A stretch of DNA of 64,000 nt from contig NZ_ASWE01000005.1 of NCBI RefSeq assembly GCF_000407505.1, positions 62,001-126,000 on the forward strand. Reading direction: 5' to 3'. The notes below the pieces were generated by a model, which saw only the letters and a list, made by a program, of their open reading frames with translations, searched no databases and had not been told where the DNA came from. The position numbers and the translations under genes are program-made. Within the stretch, counting starts at the first letter, position 1; each line of letters opens with the position of its first letter. This DNA comes from Enterococcus phoeniculicola ATCC BAA-412 (GTDB lineage: Bacteria > Bacillota > Bacilli > Lactobacillales > Enterococcaceae). This document shows, in pieces, positions 51,835 to 60,204 of the stretch.

Positions 51835-51858
51835 CGACCGATAGAATTCTATCGGTCG
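51835..51858 (+). terminator. rho-independent terminator after gyrA
   Basis: CGACCGATAG and CTATCGGTCG pair across aatt and are followed by TTTCTTG. It lies 12 bp after the gyrA stop. Confidence 0.9.
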
Positions 51859-51894
51859 TTTCTTGTGTCTTTATCCCCAAGAAAAAAGTAAAAA

Positions 51895-52300
51895 CGTACC
51901 TAGTCCCAAAGATTTGGGGAGAACCCGAAAGCAATCAACGTTGAAAGACACTCTTAAGTGTTTCCAATCATCATCGTGAATGACTTCTGATTGCTGTAAA
52001 TCACGGAAGTTTCACTTCCGATGATGCACAGTACCTACTCGGTGCTGCAAATCCACGAATTTTCACTTCCGATGATGCACAGTACCTACTCGGTGCTGCA
52101 AATCCACGAATTTTCATTTTCGATGAAGCAGAGTACCTACTCGGTGCTGCAAATCCACGAATTTTCATTTTTGATGAAGCAGAGTACCTACTTGGTGCTG
52201 CAAATCCACGAATTTTCACTTCCGATGAAGCAGAGTACCTATTCTCGGAGCTGAACACTTCTGTCCCTCCTCTCATAAACAGATAGAAATTCCTAAGCTC
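51895..52300. repeat. modular intergenic repeat, locus 6, with five 51-bp tandem units
   Basis: Five units start at 51994, 52045, 52096, 52147 and 52198, exactly 51 bp apart. A unit reads ctgYaaatcYacgaa, ttttcacttccgatg, atgcacagtacctac and tcggtg. The first carries an intact hairpin, CGGAAGTttcACTTCCG; later ones lose the left arm (cgaattttcacttccg). An end block, tctcggagctgaacacttctg then tccctcctc, follows, as in locus 1. As 51 is a multiple of three, both strands stay open (77 and 101 codons); the minus-strand frame repeats KIRGFAAPSRYSASSEV-like 17-mers, but neither has a ribosome binding site. I regard both frames as accidental. Confidence 0.85.
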
Positions 52301-52637
52301 ATTCACCCTGAAAGAGGAAAGTGAATGAGCGTAGTTTTCGTATAATTGAGTGAAGCTGCTTAATATAAAAGAGAAAAATTAAGTAGTTGGCTGTTAACAT
52401 TTTACGATGGAGAGCTGTGTTACTTTCTTATTATGTTATTTTATCTTTATAAGAATTTTTTCTACTAATGGCTCAGATACACCAGACTACCAGATAGTCA
52501 AATCTTGGCTAGCCAACCTTCAATTGCTAAATCTGTGATGGAATCCCTAGTTAAATAAAGCAAAAAGAAAGAATCTTTTATTTTATTTATGATATGATAA
52601 ATAAAAACAAATGAAAGAAAAAGAAAGTAGGATTTAC
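52301..52637. other. gap before the DeoR gene
   Basis: A hairpin CTCATTCAC...GTGAATGAG (52298-52330) lies near the repeat end. The rest is AT-rich with no recognised element; a promoter for the DeoR gene must lie here (a TATGAT-type -10 near 52591 is possible). Confidence 0.45.
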
Positions 52638-53417
52638 ATGGATGAAAAGCCGGTTTTGTTTGCAGAAGAAAGAAAAAAAGTCATTTTAGATCTGCTAGAC
52701 AACCAGGAGCGTGTTGAGGTAGCTGATTTAGTTGAACGATTCAATGTATCAGGGAGTACAATTCGTACCGATATGAGAGAGTTGGAAAAAGAAAATAAAC
52801 TAATCAGAACCCACGGCGGTGCTATTGGAAAGCCTAGAGAAAATCGTGAAGATAATCCAAAAGTCAGAATGTTGACAAAAGAAAAAATAGCTATTGCTAA
52901 ATACGCAGCAGGCTTAATTCAAGAAGAAGATTCAATTGTTATTGATACAGGTACATCCTGTCTGGCATTTACTGAGGAACTGGTAAAAAGAGATCTTGAT
53001 AAAGTGAAGGTGCTTACTTACGATTTACAAATTGCTACAATATTAAGTGAAAAAACCAATTTTGAAATTTATTTTATAGGTGGATTAGTAAGAAATAAAT
53101 TTCAATATGTCGCAGGAGAATCAGCATTAAATGAAATTAAAGAGTTTGTGGTAGATAGAGCAATAATAAGTACGACTTCTTTTGACGTAAAACATGGGTA
53201 TTCTACGCCGAATGTTGGAACAGGGCAGATAAAACAAGCGGTATTGTCAATAGCTAAGCAAAAAATAATGTTGTGTGATTCAGCTAAATTTGGGAAAAAA
53301 AGCTTTAAACTATTTGCTAAACCAGAGAATATAGACATATTAATTACAGATAAAAAATTATCTACTAAACAATTGAATGAGTTAAATTTAGCTTCCATTA
53401 GTTTTGTAACAACCTAA
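52638..53417 (+). CDS. DeoR-family transcriptional regulator
   Basis: This 259-residue regulator has an N-terminal DeoR HTH (about 10-60) with RKKVILDLLDNQERVEVADLVERFNVSGSTIRTDMRELE, broken here across the two helices, and a sugar-phosphate-binding DeoRC domain (about 85-245) with DSIVIDTGTSC. The frame extends to 52611, but AGTAGGATTTAC precedes ATG 52638. It has a terminator after it and is likely the repressor of the following sugar operon (53604-58276). The effector should be a phosphorylated intermediate of that pathway. Confidence 0.9.
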   Translation: MDEKPVLFAEERKKVILDLLDNQERVEVADLVERFNVSGSTIRTDMRELEKENKLIRTHGGAIGKPRENREDNPKVRMLTKEKIAIAKYAAGLIQEEDSIVIDTGTSCLAFTEELVKRDLDKVKVLTYDLQIATILSEKTNFEIYFIGGLVRNKFQYVAGESALNEIKEFVVDRAIISTTSFDVKHGYSTPNVGTGQIKQAVLSIAKQKIMLCDSAKFGKKSFKLFAKPENIDILITDKKLSTKQLNELNLASISFVTT

Positions 53418-53430
53418 AATCTATAAGATA

Positions 53431-53472
53431 AAAAGAGGATTGATTTTATGTAAATAAAATCAATTCTCTTTT
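53431..53472 (+). terminator. rho-independent terminator after DeoR gene
   Basis: AAAGAGgATTGATTTTAT pairs with ATAAAATCAATtCTCTTT across four bases and is followed by TTTTT. It makes the regulator a separate transcript from the deoC operon. Confidence 0.9.
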
Positions 53473-53528
53473 TTTACGGCTAAACAAAAGTAAGTGAGCG
53501 TTATTTATCTTTTGTTTTCTTTTGTATG

Positions 53529-53569
53529 TTGACAAAATGAAAGTGGATGGTAAAATGAAAGCGTAATAA
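53529..53569 (+). promoter_or_regulatory. promoter of the deoC-PTS operon with cre-like site
   Basis: TTGACA (53529-53534) and TAAAAT (53551-53556) are 16 bp apart. TGAAAGCGTAATAA (53556-53569) resembles a CcpA cre box over its first half, but the second half is poor. Catabolite repression is thus only suggested. Confidence 0.6.
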
Positions 53570-53603
53570 ATAATAGATAGCTGAAAATTAGGAGGAACCA
53601 ATT

Positions 53604-54287
53604 ATGTCATTCGATTTAAGTGTAGAGGAATTTGCAAAGTTAGTAGATCATACGTTATTAAGAGCAGATGCAAGAGAAGAAGAATTTAAACAATTATGTA
53701 AAGAAGCAGATGATTATGGTTTTAAAATGGTGGCAATCAATTCGTCACCAGTGGGATTATGTCGCGAATTCTTAAAAACAAGTTCAGTACATGTTGGGGC
53801 AGCAATTGGATTTCCTTTAGGTCAAACAACGATAGCGACAAAAGTATTTGAAGTAAAAGATTCAATTAAAAATGGTGCAGATGAAATTGACTACGTCATT
53901 AATATTGGTGAATTGAAGAATGGTAATGTAGAGTACATCCGTCAAGAAATGAAAGAAATTGTAGAGTTGAGTCGTAAAAATAATATTTTAAGTAAAGTTA
54001 TTTTAGAAAACTGCTATTTAACAGATGAAGAAAAAATAACAGTTTGTGAGATTGCAAAAGAAATAAAACCCGATTTTGTTAAAACGTCAACTGGTTTTGG
54101 AACATCAGGAGCAACAGTTGAGGATGTTAAATTAATGAAATCAATTGTTGGAAATGATGTAAAAGTAAAAGCTGCAGGTGGAATTCGTGATTTAGAAACA
54201 GCCAAATCAATGGTTGAGGCAGGAGCAGAACGTCTAGGAACAAGCTCAGGTATTAAAATTATTGAAGAATACAAAGCATTGGTTTGA
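53604..54287 (+). CDS. deoC: deoxyribose-phosphate aldolase (DeoC family)
   Basis: This class I aldolase splits 2-deoxyribose 5-phosphate to acetaldehyde and glyceraldehyde 3-phosphate. At 227 residues it is full length. Conserved parts are [21 protein letters not shown], the Schiff-base lysine in [14 protein letters not shown] and the second lysine in VKAAGGIRD. It starts at ATG 53604 (GGAGGAACCAATT). It is first in an operon with a fructose-family PTS and two dehydrogenases rather than with nucleoside genes. So its substrate may be a different phosphorylated deoxy- or keto-sugar. The name deoC is by homology only. Confidence 0.88.
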   Translation: MSFDLSVEEFAKLVDHTLLRADAREEEFKQLCKEADDYGFKMVAINSSPVGLCREFLKTSSVHVGAAIGFPLGQTTIATKVFEVKDSIKNGADEIDYVINIGELKNGNVEYIRQEMKEIVELSRKNNILSKVILENCYLTDEEKITVCEIAKEIKPDFVKTSTGFGTSGATVEDVKLMKSIVGNDVKVKAAGGIRDLETAKSMVEAGAERLGTSSGIKIIEEYKALV

Positions 54288-54301
54288 GGAGGTCGTTAGA
54301 G

Positions 54302-54748
54302 ATGAAACTAAGAGAGATTATGGATGAATCTTTGATGCAACTGAAGATAAAGGCAACCGAAAAAGAAGAAGCTATTTATGAATTAACTTCTTTATTGGAA
54401 AAAGAAAATCGTTTAAATGACAAAGATATTTATATTAAAGCGGTACTTAAAAGAGAAGCTGAAAGTACAACAGGCATTGGTTTTGGTGTTGCTATTCCAC
54501 ATGGAAAGTCATCAGCTGTTAAAGAGCCCTCTCTTTGTTTTGGTCGAAGTACAGAAGGAATCACGTATGATTCAATGGATGGAGAAGTAGTCCATATGGT
54601 ATTTCTAATCGCTGTACCAGAGGATTCGGATAATCAACATTTACGAATATTAGCTCAGCTATCAAGAAAGTTGATGCATGATGATGTTAGAAAAAAAATC
54701 ATGAATGCTCAAACAAAAGAAGAAATTTACACTATTATTGACGGGTGA
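54302..54748 (+). CDS. PTS fructose-family EIIA
   Basis: This 148-residue cytoplasmic EIIA has His67 in VAIPHGKS and REAESTTGIG before it, the same arrangement as the EIIA at 815-1264. The frame extends to 54284 with an ATG overlapping the deoC stop, but GAGGAGGTCGTTAGAG precedes the ATG at 54302. It donates phosphate to the EIIB part of the next gene. Co-transcribed with deoC. Confidence 0.92.
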   Translation: MKLREIMDESLMQLKIKATEKEEAIYELTSLLEKENRLNDKDIYIKAVLKREAESTTGIGFGVAIPHGKSSAVKEPSLCFGRSTEGITYDSMDGEVVHMVFLIAVPEDSDNQHLRILAQLSRKLMHDDVRKKIMNAQTKEEIYTIIDG

Positions 54749-54792
54749 AATAGATTAGAAAAAATAATATTTGAACAAGAGGAGGCAAACTA

Positions 54793-56172
54793 ATGAAAAT
54801 CGTTGCAAATACTTCCTGCTCAACAGGCATCGCTCACACTTATATGGCGGCTGAGAATTTAGAAATCGCGGCTAAAGAAAAAGGATATGAAATCAAGGTA
54901 GAAACGCAAGGCTCTATTGGTGCAGAAAATATATTAACTTTAGAAGATATTCAGGCTGCGGATGCAGTTGTTATTGCTGCAAGTACATCTGTAAATAAAG
55001 ACCGCTTTTATGGAAAGCGCTTAATTGAGGTCGATGTAAATGAAGGAATTAATAATGGGTTGGAACTACTAGAAAAAGCACTAGTTGCTCCTGTTTATAA
55101 AGCAGGAGAAAAAGAAGCTGAGGAAAAACAAGTAAAGACGAGTAAATCAGGTATTTATAGTCATTTAATGACAGGTGTCTCATACATGATTCCTTTTGTT
55201 GTAACTGGAGGAATATGTATTGCGCTAGCATTTGCCTTTGGTGGAATTAATGCGAAAGGAGATCTTGCTCAAAGTATTAACGAATTTGGTGGAATTGCCA
55301 TGGGATTGATGTGGCCTATTTTGGCAGGATATATTGCATTTTCCATTGCAGATAGACCAGGCTTGGTACCAGGGATGTTGGCCGGCATGTTGGCGAGTAG
55401 TATGAATGCAGGGTTTTTAGGAGCATTATTGGGTGGTTTTTTAGCTGGCTATACAATTATTTTGTTAAAGAAGGTGTTGAAATTGCCTTCAGCCTTTTCA
55501 GGATTGTTACCTGTATTAATCCTTCCAGTTCTTTCAAGTCTGTTTGTTGGGTTCTTGATGAAATTTGTGATTGGGATACCTATTACAGCTATTAATGAAG
55601 GGATTATGAACTGGTTAAATAGCCTAAGTGGTGTTAATTCAATATTACTTGGTCTTCTCTTGGGTGCGATGATGGCAATTGATTTAGCAGGGCCAATTGG
55701 AAAAGCAGCTTACTTCTTTGGTGTAGCTTCACTGACTAATCTGGGCGCAGGAGAAACAAGTGAAATTATGGCAGCTGTCATGATTTCAGGGATGGTTCCT
55801 CCTTTAGCTATGGCATTATCATCAACTGTACTGGGGAAAAATATTTATACGAATGAAGAAAGAGAAGCTGGTAAAACAGCATGGGTATTAGGTTTATCAT
55901 TTATTTCAGAAGGGGCCATTCCTTTTGCTGCAGCGGATCCTTTTAGAGTGCTTGCCTCAGTAACGGTTGGTTCCGCTATTACGGGTGCGTTATCAATGCT
56001 ATTTAAATGTGGGATTGCAGTACCTCACGGCGGATTTTTCATCTTCTTTATTCCTGGCTCTATAACAAATATTTTAATGTATATTGTAGCACTTGCTGTA
56101 GGAACAGTTATTAGCGGCGTGTTGGTGACAGTTCTAAAGACTCAAGCTGGAAGAAAAGCAAGTACGTTATAA
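54793..56172 (+). CDS. PTS fructose-family EIIBC
   Basis: This 459-residue protein is a fused EIIB and EIIC. EIIB is at residues 1-100 with phosphocysteine Cys9 in ANTSCSTGIAHTYMAAE; EIIC is at about 115-455 with some eight to ten spans. It includes HLMTGVSYMIPFVVTGG and EGAIPFAAADPFRV, both typical of fructose/mannose-type EIIC. It imports and phosphorylates an unknown sugar for the catabolic genes around it. ATG 54793 is behind AAGAGGAGGCAAACTA. Confidence 0.93.
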   Translation: MKIVANTSCSTGIAHTYMAAENLEIAAKEKGYEIKVETQGSIGAENILTLEDIQAADAVVIAASTSVNKDRFYGKRLIEVDVNEGINNGLELLEKALVAPVYKAGEKEAEEKQVKTSKSGIYSHLMTGVSYMIPFVVTGGICIALAFAFGGINAKGDLAQSINEFGGIAMGLMWPILAGYIAFSIADRPGLVPGMLAGMLASSMNAGFLGALLGGFLAGYTIILLKKVLKLPSAFSGLLPVLILPVLSSLFVGFLMKFVIGIPITAINEGIMNWLNSLSGVNSILLGLLLGAMMAIDLAGPIGKAAYFFGVASLTNLGAGETSEIMAAVMISGMVPPLAMALSSTVLGKNIYTNEEREAGKTAWVLGLSFISEGAIPFAAADPFRVLASVTVGSAITGALSMLFKCGIAVPHGGFFIFFIPGSITNILMYIVALAVGTVISGVLVTVLKTQAGRKASTL

Positions 56173-56198
56173 AAATTATATTTTAGGAGGATGCAGTT

Positions 56199-57230
56199 GT
56201 GGAAACGCTTAATGTATGTTTGATTGGGACTGGTCGTGCAGGAATGATTCATGGTAGAAACATGGCTAAAAAAATTGAAGGGGCTAAATTGATTGCTTTA
56301 TGTGATCCCTCACCAGAAAATTTAAAAAACGCACAGATCGAGTTAGGTGTGGAATATATATACACTAACTATCAAGAAGCCTTAAAAAATGAAGAAATTG
56401 ATGCGGTTATTGTTGTTACACCGACTGCTTATCATAAAGAAATTGTTATTGCTGCAGCTAATGAAAAGAAACATATTCTATGTGAGAAACCATTAGCAAT
56501 GGATGAACAAGAATGTTTAGATATGATCAAAGCGGCAGATAGGAATAACGTGAAATTACAAGTTGGATTTATGAGACGTTTTGATGAAAGTTTCCAAGAG
56601 GCTAAAAAAATTGTTGATTCTGGAGCAATCGGAGATGTTGTGATGATTAAATCATTAACTCATGGACCGAGTGAACCAAAACCTTGGATGTTTGATATTT
56701 CTATAAGCAGTGGTCCGATCGGGGAAGTAAATAGCCATGACTTAGATACATTAAGATGGTTTTCTGGAAGTGAAGTTAGCAGTATTTATTCAATTGGCGG
56801 GAATTTTAGGTCTCCTGAAGTTAAAGAAAAATTTCCAGATTATTATGATACCGTAGCAATGAACTTGACTTTTGATGATGGTAAATTAGGCTTCATTGAA
56901 GGGGCACAATATGTTCAGTATGGATATGATGCACGAACTGAAATTTTAGGAACAAATGGAAGTATTTTAGTTGGTGATCAAGGAAAGCATAAACTCTCTA
57001 TTGCAACAAAAGACGGAGAAATTAAACGTCCGGCAATGCATAGTTGGACCTACTTATTTAAAGATGCTTATGTATCTGAAGACCAAGCATTTATAGATTG
57101 TATTAGGAATGATACTGAACCGCTTGTCACAGGGTACGATGGATTAATGGCGGTGAAACTTGTAAGAGTCGGGTTACAGTCGCTACAAGAAAAAAAAATC
57201 GTATTAGTAGATGAAAAAGGAGAAGAATAA
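56199..57230 (+). CDS. Gfo/Idh/MocA-family NAD(P)-dependent oxidoreductase
   Basis: This 343-residue enzyme has an N-terminal Rossmann motif, CLIGTGRAGMIHGRNMA, and the family motif CEKPLAMDE (about residues 91-99). It has GEVNSHDLDTLRWFSG with the likely catalytic His-Asp in the C-terminal domain. Relatives oxidise or reduce sugar and inositol C-OH groups, for example inositol 2-dehydrogenase. GTG 56199 is behind AGGAGGATGCAGTT. It lies 26 bp after EIIBC and two bases before the MDR dehydrogenase, so the two may act in sequence or on opposite directions of one redox step. Confidence 0.9.
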   Translation: METLNVCLIGTGRAGMIHGRNMAKKIEGAKLIALCDPSPENLKNAQIELGVEYIYTNYQEALKNEEIDAVIVVTPTAYHKEIVIAAANEKKHILCEKPLAMDEQECLDMIKAADRNNVKLQVGFMRRFDESFQEAKKIVDSGAIGDVVMIKSLTHGPSEPKPWMFDISISSGPIGEVNSHDLDTLRWFSGSEVSSIYSIGGNFRSPEVKEKFPDYYDTVAMNLTFDDGKLGFIEGAQYVQYGYDARTEILGTNGSILVGDQGKHKLSIATKDGEIKRPAMHSWTYLFKDAYVSEDQAFIDCIRNDTEPLVTGYDGLMAVKLVRVGLQSLQEKKIVLVDEKGEE

Positions 57231-57232
57231 AC

Positions 57233-58276
57233 ATGAAAGCTGCACAACTACTAGGGAAAGAAAATCTTAAAATAAATGAGGTTGTAAAACCTACAATCAC
57301 ACATAAAGAAGTATTAATTAAAGTAAAAGCTGCTTCAATTTGTGGTACAGATGTTCGTATGTATAAAAATGGGTATCAAAATGTTGACGAAGCACATCCG
57401 TTAACCTTAGGGCATGAAGTAGCAGGCGTTATTGAAGAAATTGGTTCATCTGTTTTAGGTTATAATAAGGGAGATAGAGTTGCAATTGCACCTAATATGG
57501 GCTGCGGGACTTGTGATCAATGTGTTAGTGGAAATACTCATCTATGTGAAACGTATGAAGCTTTTGGTATCAATATACAGGGTGGATTTGCAGAATATCT
57601 GGTTGTTCCTGAAAAAGCTATAAGACAAGGGAATATAACTATGCTAGATGATAAAATAACCTTCGAGGAAGCGGCACTAATTGAACCGTTCAGTTGTGTG
57701 TTCAATGGTCAAGAAATAGCAGGTGTTCATTCAGGCGATACTGTTTTAGTCGTTGGTTCTGGGCCAATTGGGATTATGCATGCTATGCTTGCCTTTAGTA
57801 AAGGTGCTGGAAAAGTTATTATGAATGACTTACATGAGGAAAGATTACATGCAGCCAAAGAATTAGTTCCAGAATTAGTAACAATGACAAGTGAGAACTT
57901 AGAAGAAAAGATCAAGACAGAAACAAATAACAAAGGAGTTGATTTATGTATTATTGCAGCACCTGCTCCGCAAGCCCAAGAAGCAAGTTTTAACTATATG
58001 GCGATGAATGGACGTTTGCTGTTCTTTGGTGGCTTACCAAAAGGAAAAGAAAAGGTGTCATTAAATACTAATATTTTACACTATAAACAATTACGTGTTT
58101 TTGGTTGCACAAGAGCAAGTTTATCTAGTTACCGTACATCTGAAAAACTGGTAAGTAGTGGCAGAGTCCCTCTAGGAAAACTAATTACAGGTCGCTATTC
58201 AATTGATGCATTCGACAAAGCATTAGATAATGCGATTCATGCAGTAGGATTAAAAAATGTGATTGTATTTGATTAA
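57233..58276 (+). CDS. zinc-dependent MDR alcohol/polyol dehydrogenase
   Basis: This 347-residue medium-chain dehydrogenase resembles sorbitol and threonine dehydrogenases. The catalytic zinc residues are Cys37 in SICGTDVRM and the His of LGHEVAGVIEE. The structural zinc cysteines are in GCGTCDQCVSGNTHLC, and the coenzyme motif is VVGSGPIGIMHAML. ATG 57233 lies two bases after the previous stop codon. It is the last gene of the operon and would oxidise a polyol or sugar hydroxyl with NAD+. The substrate is unknown. Confidence 0.9.
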   Translation: MKAAQLLGKENLKINEVVKPTITHKEVLIKVKAASICGTDVRMYKNGYQNVDEAHPLTLGHEVAGVIEEIGSSVLGYNKGDRVAIAPNMGCGTCDQCVSGNTHLCETYEAFGINIQGGFAEYLVVPEKAIRQGNITMLDDKITFEEAALIEPFSCVFNGQEIAGVHSGDTVLVVGSGPIGIMHAMLAFSKGAGKVIMNDLHEERLHAAKELVPELVTMTSENLEEKIKTETNNKGVDLCIIAAPAPQAQEASFNYMAMNGRLLFFGGLPKGKEKVSLNTNILHYKQLRVFGCTRASLSSYRTSEKLVSSGRVPLGKLITGRYSIDAFDKALDNAIHAVGLKNVIVFD

Positions 58277-58289
58277 TCGATAAATAAAA

Positions 58290-58460
58290 TAGATAAAATG
58301 AGTGAGTGTTCTGTGGAGACCTTCAATTCTTAAAGTGTCTTGCTTATAAAGAGTGTTGAGAGCGAAACGAAGAGAGGAGTTTTCTTCTCCACAGTTTATT
58401 AAAATTTTAGAGGGTGGGCCATAACTTAGATAGTTATAGCTTACCCTCTAAAATTTTTTT
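58290..58460. repeat. modular intergenic repeat, locus 7 (inverted)
   Basis: Read in reverse it has the terminal palindrome (gggccATAACTtagatAGTTATagct, 58413-58437 region) then CTTCGTTTCGCTCTCAACAC and gaattgaaggtctccac, as in locus 1. The palindrome, with AAATTTTAGAGGGT on one side and ACCCTCTAAAATTTTTTT on the other, makes a long stem that should also terminate the MDR operon in the plus direction. The following 250 bp up to rsmG hold no other gene. Confidence 0.75.
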
Positions 58461-58668
58461 GTCGGTGAAAAATGATTTATCATAAATTCTAGAGTTTTTT
58501 AAATCAATGAACATTACAAAAACTATGAGGGATTCATGAAGTAAAAAGAATTCCTTTCTCTCTTAAAAGGAAGTGGATTTAGGAATAAATTTTTATTTAA
58601 GGACAGAAAAGAATCTAACGATAGGCATTGCAAGAAAGCTCTATTTGCGTTAAAGTAGGAGAAGAATG

Positions 58669-58692
58669 TGTGAAACATTTTCCTGTTTCACA
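58669..58692. promoter_or_regulatory. everted pair of parS half-sites
   Basis: GTGAAACA (58670-58677) and TGTTTCAC (58684-58691) are the two halves of parS in swapped order, six bases apart, 17 bp ahead of the rsmG start. ParB normally needs the other order, so it may be a chance or a distinct operator for the rsmG-parAB operon. Confidence 0.35.
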
Positions 58693-58708
58693 AGAGAAAG
58701 GAAACCAT

Positions 58709-59425
58709 ATGACACCTGAAGAATTTCAACGGGCATTAGCCAAACACGAGATTGAATTATCAGAGGAACAAATGCAGCAGTTTGATCGCTATTTCCATCT
58801 ATTAGTGGAGTGGAATGAGAAAATGAATCTGACAGCTATTACTGATAAAAAAGAAGTGTATTTGAAACACTTTTATGATTCGTTAACTCTTTCGTTTTCA
58901 CAAGACTTTTCTCAGAAAATGTCTTTGTGCGATGTAGGATCGGGTGCAGGATTCCCTAGTATCCCATTAAAAATAGTATTTCCAATGTTAACTATTTCTA
59001 TTGTTGATTCATTAAATAAGCGAATTACTTTTTTGACCGAATTAGTCAAAGAATTAAACTTAGAGGATGTACACCTTTACCATGATCGTGCAGAAATGTT
59101 TGGACAAACAAAAGAAATACGAGAATCCTTTGATTTTGTGACTGCAAGAGCAGTTGCTCGATTAAATGTACTAAGTGAATTATGTCTGCCTTTAGTCAAA
59201 AAAGATGGGTATTTCTTTGCTTTAAAAGCAGCTAAAAGTGATGAAGAGCTGAAAGAAGCGAAGCCAGCTATTGCAACTTTAGGTGGGAAATTTATTGAAG
59301 AACGTTCGCTTCGTCTACCCATTACAGAAGATGAGCGTCACATTTTAGTGATTCAAAAGAAAAAAGAAACACCAAAAAAATATCCAAGAAAACCAGGATT
59401 GCCGAATAAGCAACCACTGAAATAG
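58709..59425 (+). CDS. rsmG: 16S rRNA (guanine-N7) methyltransferase
   Basis: RsmG methylates G527 of 16S rRNA using S-adenosylmethionine. At 238 residues it is full length, with the SAM motif [16 protein letters not shown] and [13 protein letters not shown]. The frame extends to 58628, but AGAAAGGAAACCAT precedes ATG 58709, and the standard N-terminus begins there. It heads rsmG-parA-parB. In most Firmicutes it follows mnmG, but here mnmG is 29 kb away on the left arm. Confidence 0.95.
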   Translation: MTPEEFQRALAKHEIELSEEQMQQFDRYFHLLVEWNEKMNLTAITDKKEVYLKHFYDSLTLSFSQDFSQKMSLCDVGSGAGFPSIPLKIVFPMLTISIVDSLNKRITFLTELVKELNLEDVHLYHDRAEMFGQTKEIRESFDFVTARAVARLNVLSELCLPLVKKDGYFFALKAAKSDEELKEAKPAIATLGGKFIEERSLRLPITEDERHILVIQKKKETPKKYPRKPGLPNKQPLK

Positions 59426-59436
59426 GAGGAAACTCG

Positions 59437-60204
59437 ATGGCACGGATTATCTCTGTCGCAAATCAAAAAGGTGGGGTGGGTAAAACTACAACCACTGTGA
59501 ATTTGGGTGCATGTTTAGCATTCAATGGAAAAAAAGTTTTACTTGTTGATATTGATGCACAAGGAAATGCTACAAGTGGGATTGGCGTTCGCAAACCAGA
59601 TGTAGATCATGATGTATATGATGTGCTGGTTAACGAGACACCTATCAAAGAAACGATTCTATCAACTACTCGTGAGAACTTGGACATTGTTCCAGCAACG
59701 ATTCAGTTAGCTGGGGCAGAAATTGAGTTAACCTCAATGATGGCAAGAGAATCACGTTTAAAAAGTGCATTAGCTGAAGTGGAGGATATCTATGATTTTA
59801 TTTTGATTGATTGTCCACCGTCATTAGGTCATTTGACAATTAATGCTTTTACTTCTAGTGACTCTATCTTGATTCCTGTTCAATGTGAGTATTATGCGTT
59901 AGAGGGATTAAGTCAGCTGTTAAATACTGTCCGTTTAGTTCAAAAGCATTTTAACCCAGAATTGAAAATCGAAGGGGTTCTTTTAACCATGTACGACGCA
60001 CGGACAAATTTAGGTGCAGAAGTAGTGGAAGAGGTGCGAAAATATTTCCGTGAAAAAGTGTATGATACAATCATTCCAAGAAATGTACGTTTATCAGAAG
60101 CTCCTAGTCATGGATTATCTATTATTGATTACGATCCACGTTCAAAAGGTGCAGAAGTGTACCTATCTTTAGCAAAGGAAGTGCTAAATCGTGAGCAAGA
60201 GTAA
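59437..60204 (+). CDS. parA: chromosome partitioning ATPase ParA (Soj)
   Basis: This 255-residue ATPase works with ParB to segregate the origin region and modulates DnaA. It has the deviant Walker A KGGVGKTTT and DIDAQGNATSG; it starts MARIISVANQKGG at ATG 59437 (AGGAGGAAACTCG). The end overlaps parB by 14 bp. It follows rsmG by 11 bp; noc is not present in this interval. Confidence 0.96.
   Translation: MARIISVANQKGGVGKTTTTVNLGACLAFNGKKVLLVDIDAQGNATSGIGVRKPDVDHDVYDVLVNETPIKETILSTTRENLDIVPATIQLAGAEIELTSMMARESRLKSALAEVEDIYDFILIDCPPSLGHLTINAFTSSDSILIPVQCEYYALEGLSQLLNTVRLVQKHFNPELKIEGVLLTMYDARTNLGAEVVEEVRKYFREKVYDTIIPRNVRLSEAPSHGLSIIDYDPRSKGAEVYLSLAKEVLNREQE

Noticed and set aside
52001-52306. 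101-codon minus-strand and 77-codon plus-strand frames with 17-residue repeats
   Set aside because: They arise because the 51-bp unit is a multiple of three; both strands are open at once, neither has a ribosome binding site, and the same units elsewhere are not in open frames.
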